Shown: positions 1-9,833, counted from the stretch's first letter. The stretch: 33,024 bases of DNA from Sphingobacteriia bacterium (GCA_947452295.1 CANGCK010000037.1:1-33024), one strand, 5' to 3'. Notes: generated by a model not told the origin, from the letters alone. Made by a program: numbers and translations.

Positions 1-2229
1 CCACCAATTAAAATTGTAAATCCTTATGAGTCCAACAATATTCAATATTTAGCCACTTGTAAACAAACCCCTTTTAACATTCAACTAATATTGCCTTACG
101 AAGTGAATAAAATAGTTGTCGATTTCTTTAACAACACTGCTGTATCCCCAAATAGTAAAGTGGAAATAACCAACGTACCAACCCCTTCAATATCGATGTC
201 GAATGGCAAAAAATATTATATCTATCAATTGCCTGATACTTTTAAAGTGAATAAAACAGGCTATATCCCAATAAATATTTTGGTAAAATCTGTAAATATT
301 ATAACAGAGGGGTGTATCAATAGTTATGATAATTTATTAATAGATAGCATACTTGTTAAAGAATCTGTAACTGCAGATTTTGAATATATATCATCTGGAT
401 GCAAAGATTCTGTAATTAAATTTAGAGATATTACGACCTCACCCGGTACCCCTTTATTCAAATGGAACTGGCAGTTTAGAGATATAAATGATATTTTTAT
501 TAATGATTCGCTTGGATCTATGATGATTTTTTCCGGATTTATAAAAGACAGCATTTTTACTAAACTTACTGCAATTAATGAATTAGGATGTTTTTCTACT
601 AAAACTTCCATTGTTCTTTTATCTGATAAGCCCACTGCTAATTTTAATTTTTCAACGCCTAATTGTACCAACACCAACATTAATTTCACCAATACTACTT
701 CAGTATCAAATAGCCCGAATAATCAATTAAAATGGGCAATTTGGGACTTTAATAATGGGGTAAAGCTTGATACGCTATTACCAAACAGCATTGCTACCAA
801 TAAATATAATGCTAGTGGCGATAAAAATATCGGATTAAGCGTTGTAACTGCTACGGGTTGTGCCAGTAATATAGCCATTAAAAAATGCATTATTAATTCG
901 TCTCCAACAGCGGCTTTTTCTACACCATCTGTATGTGTGAATGATTTAATTGTTTTTAACGATGAAACTTTACCAGTTAATGGATTACCATCTACCACGC
1001 ATTGGTATTTTGCTGGTGGTATTCCCTCTGAAAGTTTACAGAAAAAAGATACGATAGTGTTTGCCTCAGCCAACACCTATCAAGTTAAATTAGTTGCTTC
1101 TTCTAATGGTTGCAATGATTCAATAATAAAAACTTTTACGGTAAATCCTGATGTGCAAAATGCGGATTTTGATATAGTAAATAGCCGTCCTATTTGCCAA
1201 CCATTTCCTGTTAAAATTTTAGATAAATCTACCTTAACTGATGCTGGATATATTACTAAACAACAAATTATTTGGAATGTAAAAGAACACCCCAATGATA
1301 CAATAACTGTAATGCCAAATGCTTCAAAAGAATATAGCTATCGCTATCCCGATCTTTCTCCTGGCAGTGTACCCGATAGTTTTACCATTCAATTAATTAC
1401 TTATTCAGGTAATCAATGTTTTAGGGCATCATTACCTAAAGTGGTAAAAATCTATTCTCAACCAAAATCATTGTTCAACGCTTCTCAAAATGCTATTTGC
1501 GCTGGTAATACAGTCAATTTTTTTAATTCTAGTAATACCATGTCAGCAAATTCTGGTAATATTATTTGGAAATGGAAGTTTGGACAAGCTGATAGTTCTT
1601 TTGCAGAATCACCTTCGTTTTCTTTTACAGATACTGGGTTATTCACAAATAATGTTTCATTGAGTTTTGTTAATCAAGACGGTTGTTTAAGTGATACCTT
1701 CTTTCAATCGATTTCTGTTTTTCCCAATCCCATTCTAGACTTAAAAGATACAGTGCTATTGCTTCAAGGAGGCAGTATTGAATTAATGCCATTAAAAATT
1801 TGGGGTGATAACTTAAATTTTCAATGGTCCCCTGCAACTTTTTTATCTAGCACCATTACAGTAAATCCAATTACAACAACCGTTGATGATATAGAATATA
1901 CACTTCGTGTTGTTTCTCAAAATAATTGTATTTCAACAGATAAAACCTATATAAAAATAGAAAAAGAGTTAATAATTCCGAATGCATTTTCTCCAAATGG
2001 TGATGGATTAAATGATACTTGGAAAATTAGCGCCCTAGATAGCTATCCAAATGCAACTGTAGATGTGTTAGATCGATATGGAAGATTGGTATTTACGCAT
2101 AAAGGGAATAATGTAAACTGGGATGGATCTTATAATGGAAAGGTTTTACCAATGGGAACATATTATTATATGATAAATCCAAGAAATGGACGTAAAATTG
2201 CATCCGGTTCTATAACAATAATTCGTTAA
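1..2229 (+). CDS. PKD-repeat secreted protein with type IX (CHU_C-type) C-terminal sorting domain, 5' end missing
   Basis: The reading frame is open from base 1, so the gene starts upstream of the window; 742 residues are visible. It is built from repeated Ig/PKD-like units, each with a short cysteine segment (NGC or SGC followed by D or N) and a WxF or WDF motif. The last ~85 residues match the gliding-motility-associated (CHU_C, type B) sorting domain: NAFSPNGDGLNDTW, then DRYGRLVF, NWDGSYNGK and MGTYYY. Proteins with this domain are exported across the outer membrane by the type IX secretion system and held at the surface or released. The role is probably adhesin-like; no enzymatic domain is visible in this part. 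A PorP/SprF gene follows three bases later, the usual arrangement for type B substrates. The first ATG/TTG-type codon in the window (TTG at 91) is not the real start. Confidence 0.88.
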   Translation, partial: PPIKIVNPYESNNIQYLATCKQTPFNIQLILPYEVNKIVVDFFNNTAVSPNSKVEITNVPTPSISMSNGKKYYIYQLPDTFKVNKTGYIPINILVKSVNIITEGCINSYDNLLIDSILVKESVTADFEYISSGCKDSVIKFRDITTSPGTPLFKWNWQFRDINDIFINDSLGSMMIFSGFIKDSIFTKLTAINELGCFSTKTSIVLLSDKPTANFNFSTPNCTNTNINFTNTTSVSNSPNNQLKWAIWDFNNGVKLDTLLPNSIATNKYNASGDKNIGLSVVTATGCASNIAIKKCIINSSPTAAFSTPSVCVNDLIVFNDETLPVNGLPSTTHWYFAGGIPSESLQKKDTIVFASANTYQVKLVASSNGCNDSIIKTFTVNPDVQNADFDIVNSRPICQPFPVKILDKSTLTDAGYITKQQIIWNVKEHPNDTITVMPNASKEYSYRYPDLSPGSVPDSFTIQLITYSGNQCFRASLPKVVKIYSQPKSLFNASQNAICAGNTVNFFNSSNTMSANSGNIIWKWKFGQADSSFAESPSFSFTDTGLFTNNVSLSFVNQDGCLSDTFFQSISVFPNPILDLKDTVLLLQGGSIELMPLKIWGDNLNFQWSPATFLSSTITVNPITTTVDDIEYTLRVVSQNNCISTDKTYIKIEKELIIPNAFSPNGDGLNDTWKISALDSYPNATVDVLDRYGRLVFTHKGNNVNWDGSYNGKVLPMGTYYYMINPRNGRKIASGSITIIR

Positions 2230-2232
2230 GTA

Positions 2233-3258
2233 ATGAAGGGTAGGTTATTATTCATACTATTAATTAGCTTGTGTTTGATTCAGGTAAATGGTCAACAACG
2301 TCCATATTATACACAGTATATTATGAATAATTTTATCATTAATCCTGCCGTAGCCGGGATAGAAAATTATTGGGACGTTAAAGCCAGCCATCGTATGCAA
2401 TGGGTTGGTTTACAAGATGCTCCTGTTACTACCTATCTTACCATTCAAGGCCCTTTAAGTAAAAATGATTATGGGAGAGAGTCGGCCACCAGTTTCAGAG
2501 CGCCTGGTGAAAATCCAAGGGGAACCGCTTATTGGCAAGAATATTCTGCAGCAGAACCACATCATGGTGCAGGCTTTACCATTTTAAATGATAAAACAGG
2601 TCCTTTAAATAGATTTGCTGCTTATGGTACGTATGCATATCATATTGGCCTATCTCCACAAACAAATTTGTCGGGAGGGATATCGGTGGGCGTTACCAAC
2701 ATCAGTTTAGATGCCTCTAAATTAAATTTTGGAACAATTAATATAGATCCAGCTGTGGCTAGTAGCGGGTTGATTAATAGGTTTAAACCAGATATCAGCG
2801 CAGGGTTATGGCTTTATTCAAAACAATATTTTATTGGTCTTTCTGCACAACAAATCATTCCACAAAACATTGCTTTTTCCGATAATTCAGTTTCATTAAC
2901 ACAAAATAAACTCATCCCGCATTTATTCCTCAGCGCGGGTTATCGAATGCAAATCTCCGACGATATATCTTTTTTACCCTCTACTTTATTGCGATATGTT
3001 AGTCCATTACCCCTTGGTATTGATATAAATGCCAAATTCCAATACCAAGATCTTATTTGGATTGGTGGATCTTACAGATACAAGGATGGGTTTGCAGGAA
3101 TGGTAGGTGTAAACTTAAACAATACAATAAATATTGGTTATTCGTATGATGTGCAAACTTCTTTACTAAATACGGTTAGTAAAGGTACACACGAAATATT
3201 AGTAGGCTTTTTGCTGGGCAATAAGTGGGGCGATTTATGCCCTAGAAAATTATGGTAA
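2233..3258 (+). CDS. PorP/SprF family type IX secretion membrane protein
   Basis: A 341-residue outer-membrane protein. It has an N-terminal signal peptide (residues 1-20, cleaved near VNG-QQ) and the family signature just after it: YYTQYIMNNF followed by INPAVAG. The rest alternates hydrophobic and polar segments with many aromatics, as expected of a beta-barrel. PorP/SprF proteins work with the type IX secretion system to attach or export CHU_C-domain substrates, and each copy is generally encoded beside its substrate. Here it lies three bases after such a substrate gene, so the two are almost certainly co-transcribed. Its stop codon is one base from the stop of the convergent acetyltransferase gene. 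Confidence 0.9.
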   Translation: MKGRLLFILLISLCLIQVNGQQRPYYTQYIMNNFIINPAVAGIENYWDVKASHRMQWVGLQDAPVTTYLTIQGPLSKNDYGRESATSFRAPGENPRGTAYWQEYSAAEPHHGAGFTILNDKTGPLNRFAAYGTYAYHIGLSPQTNLSGGISVGVTNISLDASKLNFGTINIDPAVASSGLINRFKPDISAGLWLYSKQYFIGLSAQQIIPQNIAFSDNSVSLTQNKLIPHLFLSAGYRMQISDDISFLPSTLLRYVSPLPLGIDINAKFQYQDLIWIGGSYRYKDGFAGMVGVNLNNTINIGYSYDVQTSLLNTVSKGTHEILVGFLLGNKWGDLCPRKLW

Positions 3259-3259
3259 T

Positions 3260-3748
3260 CTATAACTGTTTAAGCATCCATAAATCACAGCCATTATGGC
3301 CACTATTTCCCATCGGCCCATTTAAATAACTAAAACCAAACTTTTCATACACTTTTACGGCTTTATTTAATTCGGGCATTGTTTCTAAATATACTTGCTT
3401 AAATCCTTTTTCATTCGCAACACTTAAACAATGGTCAATCATTTTGCGTCCCAATCCCAATCCCCTCACATTTTTAGATAAATACATTTTTACTAATTCA
3501 CATGTATCGGACGGAAGACCATCAGTGGGGTAGATGCCTGCACCACCTACAATTGTGTTATCTTGAACAGCTACAAAATAAGCACTTAATGAACTCGTAT
3601 TAAATAATTCAAATAAATGATCTGTGGTATCATCAAAATATACTGTCCCTGGTTTATTGGCCCCAAATTCAGTTAATGCTGTTCTAATAATATTGGCAAT
3701 GGCAATATTATCTTCAGGCGCAATAGGTCTAATAACAATTGTAGACAT
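3260..3748 (-). CDS. GNAT family N-acetyltransferase
   Basis: A 162-residue protein starting MSTIVIRPIAPEDN. The acetyl-CoA binding motif A is clear in the middle (NVRGLGLGRKMIDHCL), with the following strand YLETMPELNKAVKVYEKFGF typical of GNAT motif B. The substrate cannot be read from the sequence. I chose the ATG at 3748 because the protein then begins with the first beta strand of the fold; a longer reading from 3787 would overlap pgi by 35 bases and adds residues with no family match. It starts four bases after the pgi stop and is probably translated from the same message. It converges with the porP gene, leaving a single base between stop codons. Confidence 0.85.
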   Translation of the reverse strand: MSTIVIRPIAPEDNIAIANIIRTALTEFGANKPGTVYFDDTTDHLFELFNTSSLSAYFVAVQDNTIVGGAGIYPTDGLPSDTCELVKMYLSKNVRGLGLGRKMIDHCLSVANEKGFKQVYLETMPELNKAVKVYEKFGFSYLNGPMGNSGHNGCDLWMLKQL

Positions 3749-3752
3749 GCAA

Positions 3753-5417
3753 TTAATTGTCGTTCTTTCTAAATTTTTTAAAGGCATTTATCAATCCATT
3801 TGTAGATGAATCATGCTCAGTAACATTTTCGTCATTCAATAACTCAGGTAAAATTTTATTGGCCATTTGTTTGCCCAATTCAACACCCCATTGATCAAAA
3901 CTAAAAATATTCCAAATTACACCTTGCACAAAAATCTTGTGCTCATATAAGGCAATTAACATTCCCAATGATTGAGGGGTAATTTGTTTTAATAAAAAAG
4001 AATTCGTTGGTTTATTACCTTCAAATACTTTGTAGGGAGTGATTTTTAGTATTTCTTCCTCAGATTTTTCTGCTTTCATTCCTTCCACTTTTACGTCGTT
4101 TTCAGACTTCCCATTCATTAAAGCTTCAGTTTGAGCAAAGAAATTTGAAATTAATTTATCATGATGATCACCAATTGGATTATGGCTAATTGCCGGAGCA
4201 ATAAAATCACAAGGAATCATCAACGTACCTTGATGTATCAGTTGATAAAATGCATGCTGCCCATTGGTGCCTGGTTCGCCCCAAATAACCGGTCCTGTTG
4301 CATAGTTCACTATATTACCACTTCTATCTACACTTTTACCATTACTTTCCATATTTCCTTGTTGAAAATATGCAGCAAATCGGTGCATATATTGATCATA
4401 GGGCAAAATTGCTTCACTTTGTGCCCCAAAAAAATTCGTATACCATATGCCAATCAAGGCCATCAATACCGGAATATTTTTATCGAATTTCTCTACACGA
4501 AAATGTTCATCAGCAATAGAAGCTCCTTTAAGTAATGCTTCAAAATTTTCGTAACCTATAGTAAGTGCAATAGATAAGCCAATAGCACTCCATAAAGAAT
4601 ATCTGCCACCAACCCAATCCCAAAATTCAAACATGTTTACCTTGTCTATCCCAAAGGCAGTAACCATTTCTTCATTTGTACTCAGTGCTGCAAAATGTTT
4701 GGCAATATGTGCTTCATCGGTTGCGTGTTCTAAAAACCAATTGCGCGCAGTATGCGCATTCGTCATGGTTTCCTGTGTAGTAAACGTTTTAGAAGCAATT
4801 AAAAATAATGTTTCATCTGGCGTTACCTTTTTCAAGGTTTCAGCTATATGAGTACCATCGATATTACTGACAAAAAAAGTATTGATTCCATCTTTCCAAT
4901 AGGGTTTAAGGGCTTCAGTAACCATTACTGGTCCTAAATCACTACCTCCAATCCCAATGTTTACAATATATTTAATGGGTTTGCCCGTATAGCCTTTCCA
5001 TTGACCTGAATGAATGTTTTCACAAAACTGTTTCATTTGTCGTTGCACTTTAGCTATTTTAGGCATAATATCTTTGCCCTCTACCAAAATGGCTGTATCT
5101 GAAAAATTTCTTAAAGCAGTATGTAAAACAGATCTATGTTCAGTTTCATTGATTTTAATTCCGGCAAAAAAATCATGGATGGCTTCTTTTAATTGACATT
5201 CTTCGGCTAGTTGAAGCAATAATTGTAAAGTTTTTGGGTCAATTATATTTTTTGAATAATCAAACACCATTTGATCTAAACAAAGCGAAAATTTCAAAAA
5301 TCGGTCACTATCCGCTGCAAATAAGTCGCGCATATGTTTTCGACTCATTTCATCTTCATAATGTTTTTTTAATAAAAACCAAGCCTGCGTATTCGTAGGA
5401 TTTATTCGAGCTAACAT
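3753..5417 (-). CDS. pgi: Glucose-6-phosphate isomerase
   Basis: Interconverts glucose 6-phosphate and fructose 6-phosphate in glycolysis and gluconeogenesis. At 554 residues it is close to the 549 of the E. coli enzyme and is complete. Visible family motifs are [25 protein letters not shown], the catalytic Glu in [10 protein letters not shown], the catalytic His in [16 protein letters not shown] and the C-terminal catalytic Lys in [13 protein letters not shown]. The gene lies between threonine aldolase upstream and the acetyltransferase downstream, all on the minus strand. A TACCTTTG -7-like box in the 43-base upstream gap suggests its own promoter. Confidence 0.97.
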   Translation of the reverse strand: MLARINPTNTQAWFLLKKHYEDEMSRKHMRDLFAADSDRFLKFSLCLDQMVFDYSKNIIDPKTLQLLLQLAEECQLKEAIHDFFAGIKINETEHRSVLHTALRNFSDTAILVEGKDIMPKIAKVQRQMKQFCENIHSGQWKGYTGKPIKYIVNIGIGGSDLGPVMVTEALKPYWKDGINTFFVSNIDGTHIAETLKKVTPDETLFLIASKTFTTQETMTNAHTARNWFLEHATDEAHIAKHFAALSTNEEMVTAFGIDKVNMFEFWDWVGGRYSLWSAIGLSIALTIGYENFEALLKGASIADEHFRVEKFDKNIPVLMALIGIWYTNFFGAQSEAILPYDQYMHRFAAYFQQGNMESNGKSVDRSGNIVNYATGPVIWGEPGTNGQHAFYQLIHQGTLMIPCDFIAPAISHNPIGDHHDKLISNFFAQTEALMNGKSENDVKVEGMKAEKSEEEILKITPYKVFEGNKPTNSFLLKQITPQSLGMLIALYEHKIFVQGVIWNIFSFDQWGVELGKQMANKILPELLNDENVTEHDSSTNGLINAFKKFRKNDN

Positions 5418-5451
5418 AATTTCTTAATTGAAAATATAAACTTTTAAACAA

Positions 5452-5459
5452 CAAAGGTA
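5452..5459 (-). promoter_or_regulatory. Putative -7 box (TACCTTTG) of the pgi promoter
   Basis: On the minus strand these bases read TACCTTTG, a full match to the Bacteroidota -7 consensus TAnnTTTG. It lies 34 bases before the pgi start codon, giving an expected leader of roughly 25-30 bases. No good TTTG -33 element is visible at the usual distance, so the call rests on the -7 box and its position. Confidence 0.45.
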
Positions 5460-5460
5460 A

Positions 5461-6477
5461 TTATAAGGAATGAATTGCCCTAATAGTTTGGGCAACCATG
5501 TCTGGATTGATGTCTAAATGTAATACCATCCTAACAAGAGTAGGGGTCATAGCAATTGTTAAAATTTCTTGTTTAGCTAATAGTTGCGTTAACTCCGTAG
5601 CATTGTATCTCCCTTTTACCGAAAAAATTATAATATTGGTCTCTACTGGTAATATACTATCGATAAAATCTTTTTCTATTAAAGCTGCAGCAATAAGTTG
5701 AGCATGATGATGGTCTTCTGCCAATCTTTCTACATGATTGGTTAGCGCATAAAGTGCACCAGCAGCGATATATCCTGCTTGTCTCATTCCACCTCCTAAT
5801 ACTTTTCTAACCCTTCTAGCTTGTTTGATAAATTCAGTATTGCCCAATAGAACACTACCAATTGGTGCTCCCAAACCTTTACTTAAACAGATAGAAATAG
5901 AATCAAATGTTTTGCCATACTCCAAAGGATTGTCTTTTTTGGCTATTAGTGCATTAAATAAACGAGCACCATCTAAATGCAACTTCAAGTTATTACTTAA
6001 GCAAACCTCTCTAATAGATTGAATATCAGCAAATTCATAACAAGATCCACCACCTCTGTTTGCGGTATTTTCTAAACTAACTAATTTACTAATTGGACGA
6101 TGAATATCTAAAGTATTATTGACTGCCTCGTGCACTTGGGGTGCTGTTAATCTCCCATTATTCCCTTTTATTAATTTAACTGATGCCAATGAGTTCACAG
6201 CTATACCGCCTCCTTCATATAAATAGATATGCGACAAAGAGTCACATATTACTTCATCACCTGGCTTTGTATGGCATTTAATGGCTATTTGATTGGTCAT
6301 GGTGCCGCTTGGACAAAACAATCCGGCTTCCATGCCAAAATAAGATGCACTTGTCTTTTCCAACTCATTTACAGTAGGATCTTCGCCAAATACGTCATCG
6401 CCTACAACGGCGTTATGCATGGCATTCAACATTCCTGGGGTAGGTTTTGTTAGGGTATCAGAACGAAAATCGATCAT
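5461..6477 (-). CDS. ltaE: Low-specificity L-threonine aldolase
   Basis: A PLP-dependent fold-type I enzyme that cleaves L-threonine and L-allo-threonine to glycine and acetaldehyde. At 338 residues it matches the family length. Motifs: [16 protein letters not shown] at the N-terminus, [15 protein letters not shown], the PLP-stacking His near residue 83 ([12 protein letters not shown]), [10 protein letters not shown], and the Schiff-base Lys at about 200 in [14 protein letters not shown]. It is the first of three minus-strand genes and is divergent from the sigma factor gene, with 87 bases between them. Related beta-eliminating lyases share the fold, but these motifs fit threonine aldolase best. 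Confidence 0.93.
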   Translation of the reverse strand: MIDFRSDTLTKPTPGMLNAMHNAVVGDDVFGEDPTVNELEKTSASYFGMEAGLFCPSGTMTNQIAIKCHTKPGDEVICDSLSHIYLYEGGGIAVNSLASVKLIKGNNGRLTAPQVHEAVNNTLDIHRPISKLVSLENTANRGGGSCYEFADIQSIREVCLSNNLKLHLDGARLFNALIAKKDNPLEYGKTFDSISICLSKGLGAPIGSVLLGNTEFIKQARRVRKVLGGGMRQAGYIAAGALYALTNHVERLAEDHHHAQLIAAALIEKDFIDSILPVETNIIIFSVKGRYNATELTQLLAKQEILTIAMTPTLVRMVLHLDINPDMVAQTIRAIHSL

Positions 6478-6534
6478 AAAATTTAAAATATCACTTTTAA
6501 TAAAGATATAACTGCAAAATTCAGGTAAAAAATG

Positions 6535-6542
6535 TAATTTTG
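6535..6542 (+). promoter_or_regulatory. Putative -7 box (TAATTTTG) of the sigma factor gene
   Basis: TAATTTTG matches the Bacteroidota -7 consensus TAnnTTTG and lies 22 bases before the sigma factor ATG, predicting a leader of about 15 bases. The -33 position carries only a partial match (ACTG). Confidence 0.5.
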
Positions 6543-6564
6543 CATATTAAAAGCAAAAAAAGAT

Positions 6565-7422
6565 ATGAGGCAACTGAAGATCGCTACGCAGATTACCAAT
6601 AGAGATTCGCAAGCAGTTGAAAAATACTTACAAGAAATTTCAAAAATCCCAATGATCAATCCCGAAGAGGAAACTACTTTGGCACAAAAGATCAAAATGG
6701 GTGATCAACGTGCATTAGATAAATTGGTTCAAGCTAATCTACGTTTCGTAGTTTCTGTTGCTAAACAGTATCAACACCAGGGATTGTCCTTAAGTGATCT
6801 TATCAATGAAGGTAACTTAGGATTGATTAAAGCGGCACAACGTTTTGATGAAACCAAAGGGTTTAAATTTATATCTTATGCCGTTTGGTGGATTCGTCAA
6901 TCTATTTTACAAGCATTAGCTGAACAAGGCAGATTGGTCCGTTTACCTCAAAATAAAATCGGTACTTATAACAAAGCCAACAAAGCTTACATGGCTTTTG
7001 AACAAGAACATGAGCGTGAACCTTCTACAGAAGAGTTAGCTGAAATACTTGAAATGAGCGAAACTGAAATTAATAATATATTTCAGAGCAATACCCGCCA
7101 TACCTCACTAGATGCTCCAGTACATGAAGCTGAAGACGTTGCTATGGGTGATTTATTAGAAGGTTCTGATGATACTGATGAAGATGTAATGAAAGATTCT
7201 TTAAGAGATGAAATTCGTAGAGTGTTGAAATCATTAAGCCCAAGAGAAGCAGAAATTGTAAATGCATATTTTGGTTTAGATGGAGAAAATGGTGTTACAA
7301 TTGAACAAATTGGTATGAAATATGATCTTACAAAAGAACGTATACGACAAATTAAAGAACGTGCTATTAAACGACTTCAAAAAGCGCGTTATAGTAATGC
7401 ATTAAAAGCTTATTTAGGTTAA
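6565..7422 (+). CDS. rpoD: Primary RNA polymerase sigma factor (sigma-70/SigA, short Bacteroidota type)
   Basis: The housekeeping sigma factor that directs RNA polymerase to most promoters. It is 285 residues and lacks the long N-terminal region 1.1, as is usual in Bacteroidota. Domain order: region 1.2 (AVEKYLQEISKIPMI), region 2 (ANLRFVVSVAKQYQ, DLINEGNLGLIKAAQRFD, then KFISYAVWWIRQSI), region 3 (residues ~130-175), region 4.1 (LSPREAEIVNAYFGLDG) and region 4.2 helix-turn-helix (TIEQIGMKYDLTKERIRQIK). Divergent from threonine aldolase. A -7-like box lies just upstream and a strong intrinsic terminator follows, so it appears to be a single-gene unit. Confidence 0.96.
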   Translation: MRQLKIATQITNRDSQAVEKYLQEISKIPMINPEEETTLAQKIKMGDQRALDKLVQANLRFVVSVAKQYQHQGLSLSDLINEGNLGLIKAAQRFDETKGFKFISYAVWWIRQSILQALAEQGRLVRLPQNKIGTYNKANKAYMAFEQEHEREPSTEELAEILEMSETEINNIFQSNTRHTSLDAPVHEAEDVAMGDLLEGSDDTDEDVMKDSLRDEIRRVLKSLSPREAEIVNAYFGLDGENGVTIEQIGMKYDLTKERIRQIKERAIKRLQKARYSNALKAYLG

Positions 7423-7465
7423 TTTAATTGTATACATTTATTTATACTTAACTTTTTTTATTCTT

Positions 7466-7493
7466 ACGCCTCTGTAATTCAGAGGCGTTTTTT
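7466..7493 (+). terminator. Intrinsic terminator after the sigma factor gene
   Basis: ACGCCTCTG and CAGAGGCGT form a perfect nine-base-pair, GC-rich stem around a TAATT loop, followed directly by a run of T. It lies 43 bases after the sigma factor stop and is the only strong intrinsic terminator I see in the window. Confidence 0.93.
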
Positions 7494-7521
7494 AATTGGT
7501 TGATGATTTATTGATTTATAT

Positions 7522-8418
7522 ATGATGAAGTATTCTGTTGTTTTATTTTTTTTGTTAATCACTCTTTTCACAAGTAGTTGTGAAAAAGATATTCAAATTA
7601 CGCCTTCTTCACAATCTGTTCAATTAGTGGTAGATGCACAAATTGAAAATAATTCACCACCAGTAGTGATATTGTCAACTTCGCTTAACTATTTTTCAAC
7701 CATCGATTCTACAACGCTTTATAACTCATTCATTAATAATGCTAAAGTATTTTTAAGTGATGGTACGAAAACCATTCAACTAAAAAACTACGAATTTAAG
7801 TTTGCCAATGGTTATCGCTATAATTTTTACTCCACTGATTTATCTGATCCTACTCATACAATATTGGGTGTTTTAGGTAAAACATATCAGTTAACTATTG
7901 ATTATAATGGGGCATTGTATAATAGCGAAACCACCATTCCTTTATTAACTAAGCAAATTGATTCATTATGGTATAGGCCTGTACCGAATAGGCCACTTAC
8001 TGATAGTTTTGTTGTGTTGAGCGCAAAAATTACAGATCCTCCAGGATTGGGTAATTATATACGCTTTTATACTAAAATTAATGCTAAAGATTTTTTCCCG
8101 GGTTTCAATAGTGTATTCGATGATAATGTAGTAGACGGCAAATCATATGCTGTAGATTTGCCGAAAGGAATTGATAAAAATAATATTGAAAAAGGAGAAA
8201 ATAATTCATTTTATAAAAAAGGAGATACCATTACGGTTAAGTTTTGTAACATCAATAAAGCTTCCTACGAATTTTGGCGTACTTGGGAATACGCTTATCA
8301 ATCTATTGGTAACCCATTTTCTTCACCGGGTGTAGTAATTGGTAATATAAATAATGGCGCATTGGGTGCATTTTGTGGATATGCTGCTCAGTACAAAAAA
8401 ATAATTATTCCAAAATAG
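7522..8418 (+). CDS. DUF4249 family lipoprotein
   Basis: A 298-residue predicted lipoprotein. The N-terminus has a hydrophobic stretch ending in a lipobox at Cys20 (FTSSC) followed by the charged residues EKD. Charged residues directly after the lipid-anchored cysteine are known surface-export signals in some Bacteroidota, so it may face outward. The body (VQLVVDAQIENNSPPVVILSTS; NAKVFLSDGTKTIQL; then YNSETTIPLLTKQIDSLWY) matches DUF4249, whose function is unknown. DUF4249 genes usually sit beside a TonB-dependent receptor and are thought to be its surface partner; no receptor is adjacent here. ATG codons at 7522 and 7525 are equally possible starts. Confidence 0.82.
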   Translation: MMKYSVVLFFLLITLFTSSCEKDIQITPSSQSVQLVVDAQIENNSPPVVILSTSLNYFSTIDSTTLYNSFINNAKVFLSDGTKTIQLKNYEFKFANGYRYNFYSTDLSDPTHTILGVLGKTYQLTIDYNGALYNSETTIPLLTKQIDSLWYRPVPNRPLTDSFVVLSAKITDPPGLGNYIRFYTKINAKDFFPGFNSVFDDNVVDGKSYAVDLPKGIDKNNIEKGENNSFYKKGDTITVKFCNINKASYEFWRTWEYAYQSIGNPFSSPGVVIGNINNGALGAFCGYAAQYKKIIIPK

Positions 8419-8493
8419 TAAAGTGAATGACAAATTGTGTGGTATTTTCATTTAACAAAAATTAAGTATTTAATAATTTGAAATATTGTAGCT

Positions 8494-9441
8494 ATGGAAC
8501 AAACTGCTATTGAAAAAGTACATGTATTAATAATAGGCTCTGGCCCAGCTGGTTATACAGCTGCCATTTATGCAGCAAGGGCCAATATGCATCCAGTATT
8601 GTATCAAGGAATACAACCAGGTGGCCAATTGACAATTACCACAGAAGTAGAAAACTACCCAGGTTATCCAGATGGTATTCAGGGGCCAGAAATGATGGTG
8701 CATTTTGAGAAACAGGCTTTGCGTATGGGTGCTGATATAAGATATGGATTAGCTACAAAAGTAGATTTTAGTGCTACTCCTTATAAAGTTTGGATTGATG
8801 AAGAAAAAGAAATTCATGCCGATGCCATTATTATTGCTACCGGTGCTTCAGCTAAATGGTTAGGCATTGAAAGTGAACAACGTTTAAATGGTTTTGGGGT
8901 AAGTGCATGTGCTGTTTGCGATGGATTTTTCTTTAAAGGAAAAGAAGTGGCAATTGTAGGGGCTGGTGATACCGCTGCAGAAGAGGCGGTTTACCTATCT
9001 AAACTTTGCACTACGGTTCACATGTTTATTCGAAAAGATAAAATGAGGGCAAGTAAAGTTATGCAAGATAGAGTTTTGAATACCCCCAATATTAAGGTTT
9101 ACTGGAACACTGATACTGCAGAAATATTAGGCGCTAATAAAGTAGAAGCTGTGAAAATTATGAACAATGTTACCAAGCAAACACAAGAAATACCCATTAG
9201 TGGATTTTTTGTTGCAATTGGTCATCAGCCAAACAGCGATATTTTTAAAGATTGGTTAGACATGGATGAAACAGGCTATATTTTAACTACTCCGGGTACT
9301 TCAAAAACAAATGTAGAGGGTGTATTTGCTGCAGGTGATGTTCAAGATAAAAATTACAGACAAGCTGTTACAGCAGCAGGTAGTGGATGTATGGCTGCTT
9401 TAGATGCAGAGAGATACCTTACTGCAAAAGGGATTCACTAA
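8494..9441 (+). CDS. trxB: Thioredoxin-disulfide reductase
   Basis: A cytoplasmic flavoenzyme that passes electrons from NADPH to thioredoxin. Its 315 residues match the family. FAD-binding motif GSGPAG at residues 15-20, redox-active Cys139-Ala-Val-Cys142 in the usual SACAVCDGFFF setting, NADPH-binding GAGDTAAEEA at 156-165, and the C-terminal FAD motif AAGDVQD. All key residues are present. It follows the DUF4249 gene after 75 bases and leads a closely spaced run: folB, a TPR protein and the acyl-CoA-binding protein. Confidence 0.96.
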   Translation: MEQTAIEKVHVLIIGSGPAGYTAAIYAARANMHPVLYQGIQPGGQLTITTEVENYPGYPDGIQGPEMMVHFEKQALRMGADIRYGLATKVDFSATPYKVWIDEEKEIHADAIIIATGASAKWLGIESEQRLNGFGVSACAVCDGFFFKGKEVAIVGAGDTAAEEAVYLSKLCTTVHMFIRKDKMRASKVMQDRVLNTPNIKVYWNTDTAEILGANKVEAVKIMNNVTKQTQEIPISGFFVAIGHQPNSDIFKDWLDMDETGYILTTPGTSKTNVEGVFAAGDVQDKNYRQAVTAAGSGCMAALDAERYLTAKGIH

Positions 9442-9465
9442 TTAGATTATTCATATTTATTGATA

Positions 9466-9831
9466 ATGAAACATTCACTTCAAATTCATTTAAAAAACTT
9501 GCATTTTTTTTCTTTCCATGGAATTTATCATGAAGAAAAAGTCTGTGGAAATCAATTTGAAGTGAATATTACTATTGATTATACGCCCAATGATTTGCCG
9601 ATTACACATATTTCCCAAACAATTAACTATGTGAATGTTTTTTCAATGATTGAAAAAAAAATGGCAATTCCAACCGAACTATTAGAAACAATTGCACAAA
9701 CGTTCTCTACTGAAATTTTACAACAATTTCCTTTAGCAGATAAAGTATTTATATCAATTGATAAAATGAACCCTCCAATTAAAAATATCGACGGTAGAGT
9801 GGGTATTTCTTATACATTACAAAGAGATTAA
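9466..9831 (+). CDS. folB: Dihydroneopterin aldolase
   Basis: Converts 7,8-dihydroneopterin to 6-hydroxymethyl-7,8-dihydropterin and glycolaldehyde in folate synthesis. It is 121 residues from the ATG at 9466, which I prefer to a TTG six bases upstream. Family features: KNLHFFSFHGIYHEEK at the N-terminus with the conserved Glu near 23-24, Tyr55 in TINYVNVF, and catalytic Lys100 in SIDKMNPPI. It begins 24 bases after trxB and ends two bases before the next gene. No other folate gene is nearby. Confidence 0.9.
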   Translation: MKHSLQIHLKNLHFFSFHGIYHEEKVCGNQFEVNITIDYTPNDLPITHISQTINYVNVFSMIEKKMAIPTELLETIAQTFSTEILQQFPLADKVFISIDKMNPPIKNIDGRVGISYTLQRD

Positions 9832-9833
9832 TT

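Noticed and set aside
723..1076. Minus-strand open frame inside the PKD-repeat gene
   Set aside because: Antisense to a strong coding frame, no recognisable domain, and explained by the codon use of the real gene.
3749..3787. Upstream ATG for the acetyltransferase giving a 175-residue protein
   Set aside because: It would overlap the end of pgi by 35 bases and adds residues with no GNAT similarity; the ATG at 3748 places the first strand correctly.
4161..4535. Long plus-strand open frame inside pgi, antisense
   Set aside because: It is a shadow of the well-conserved pgi frame, with no family match and low-complexity composition.
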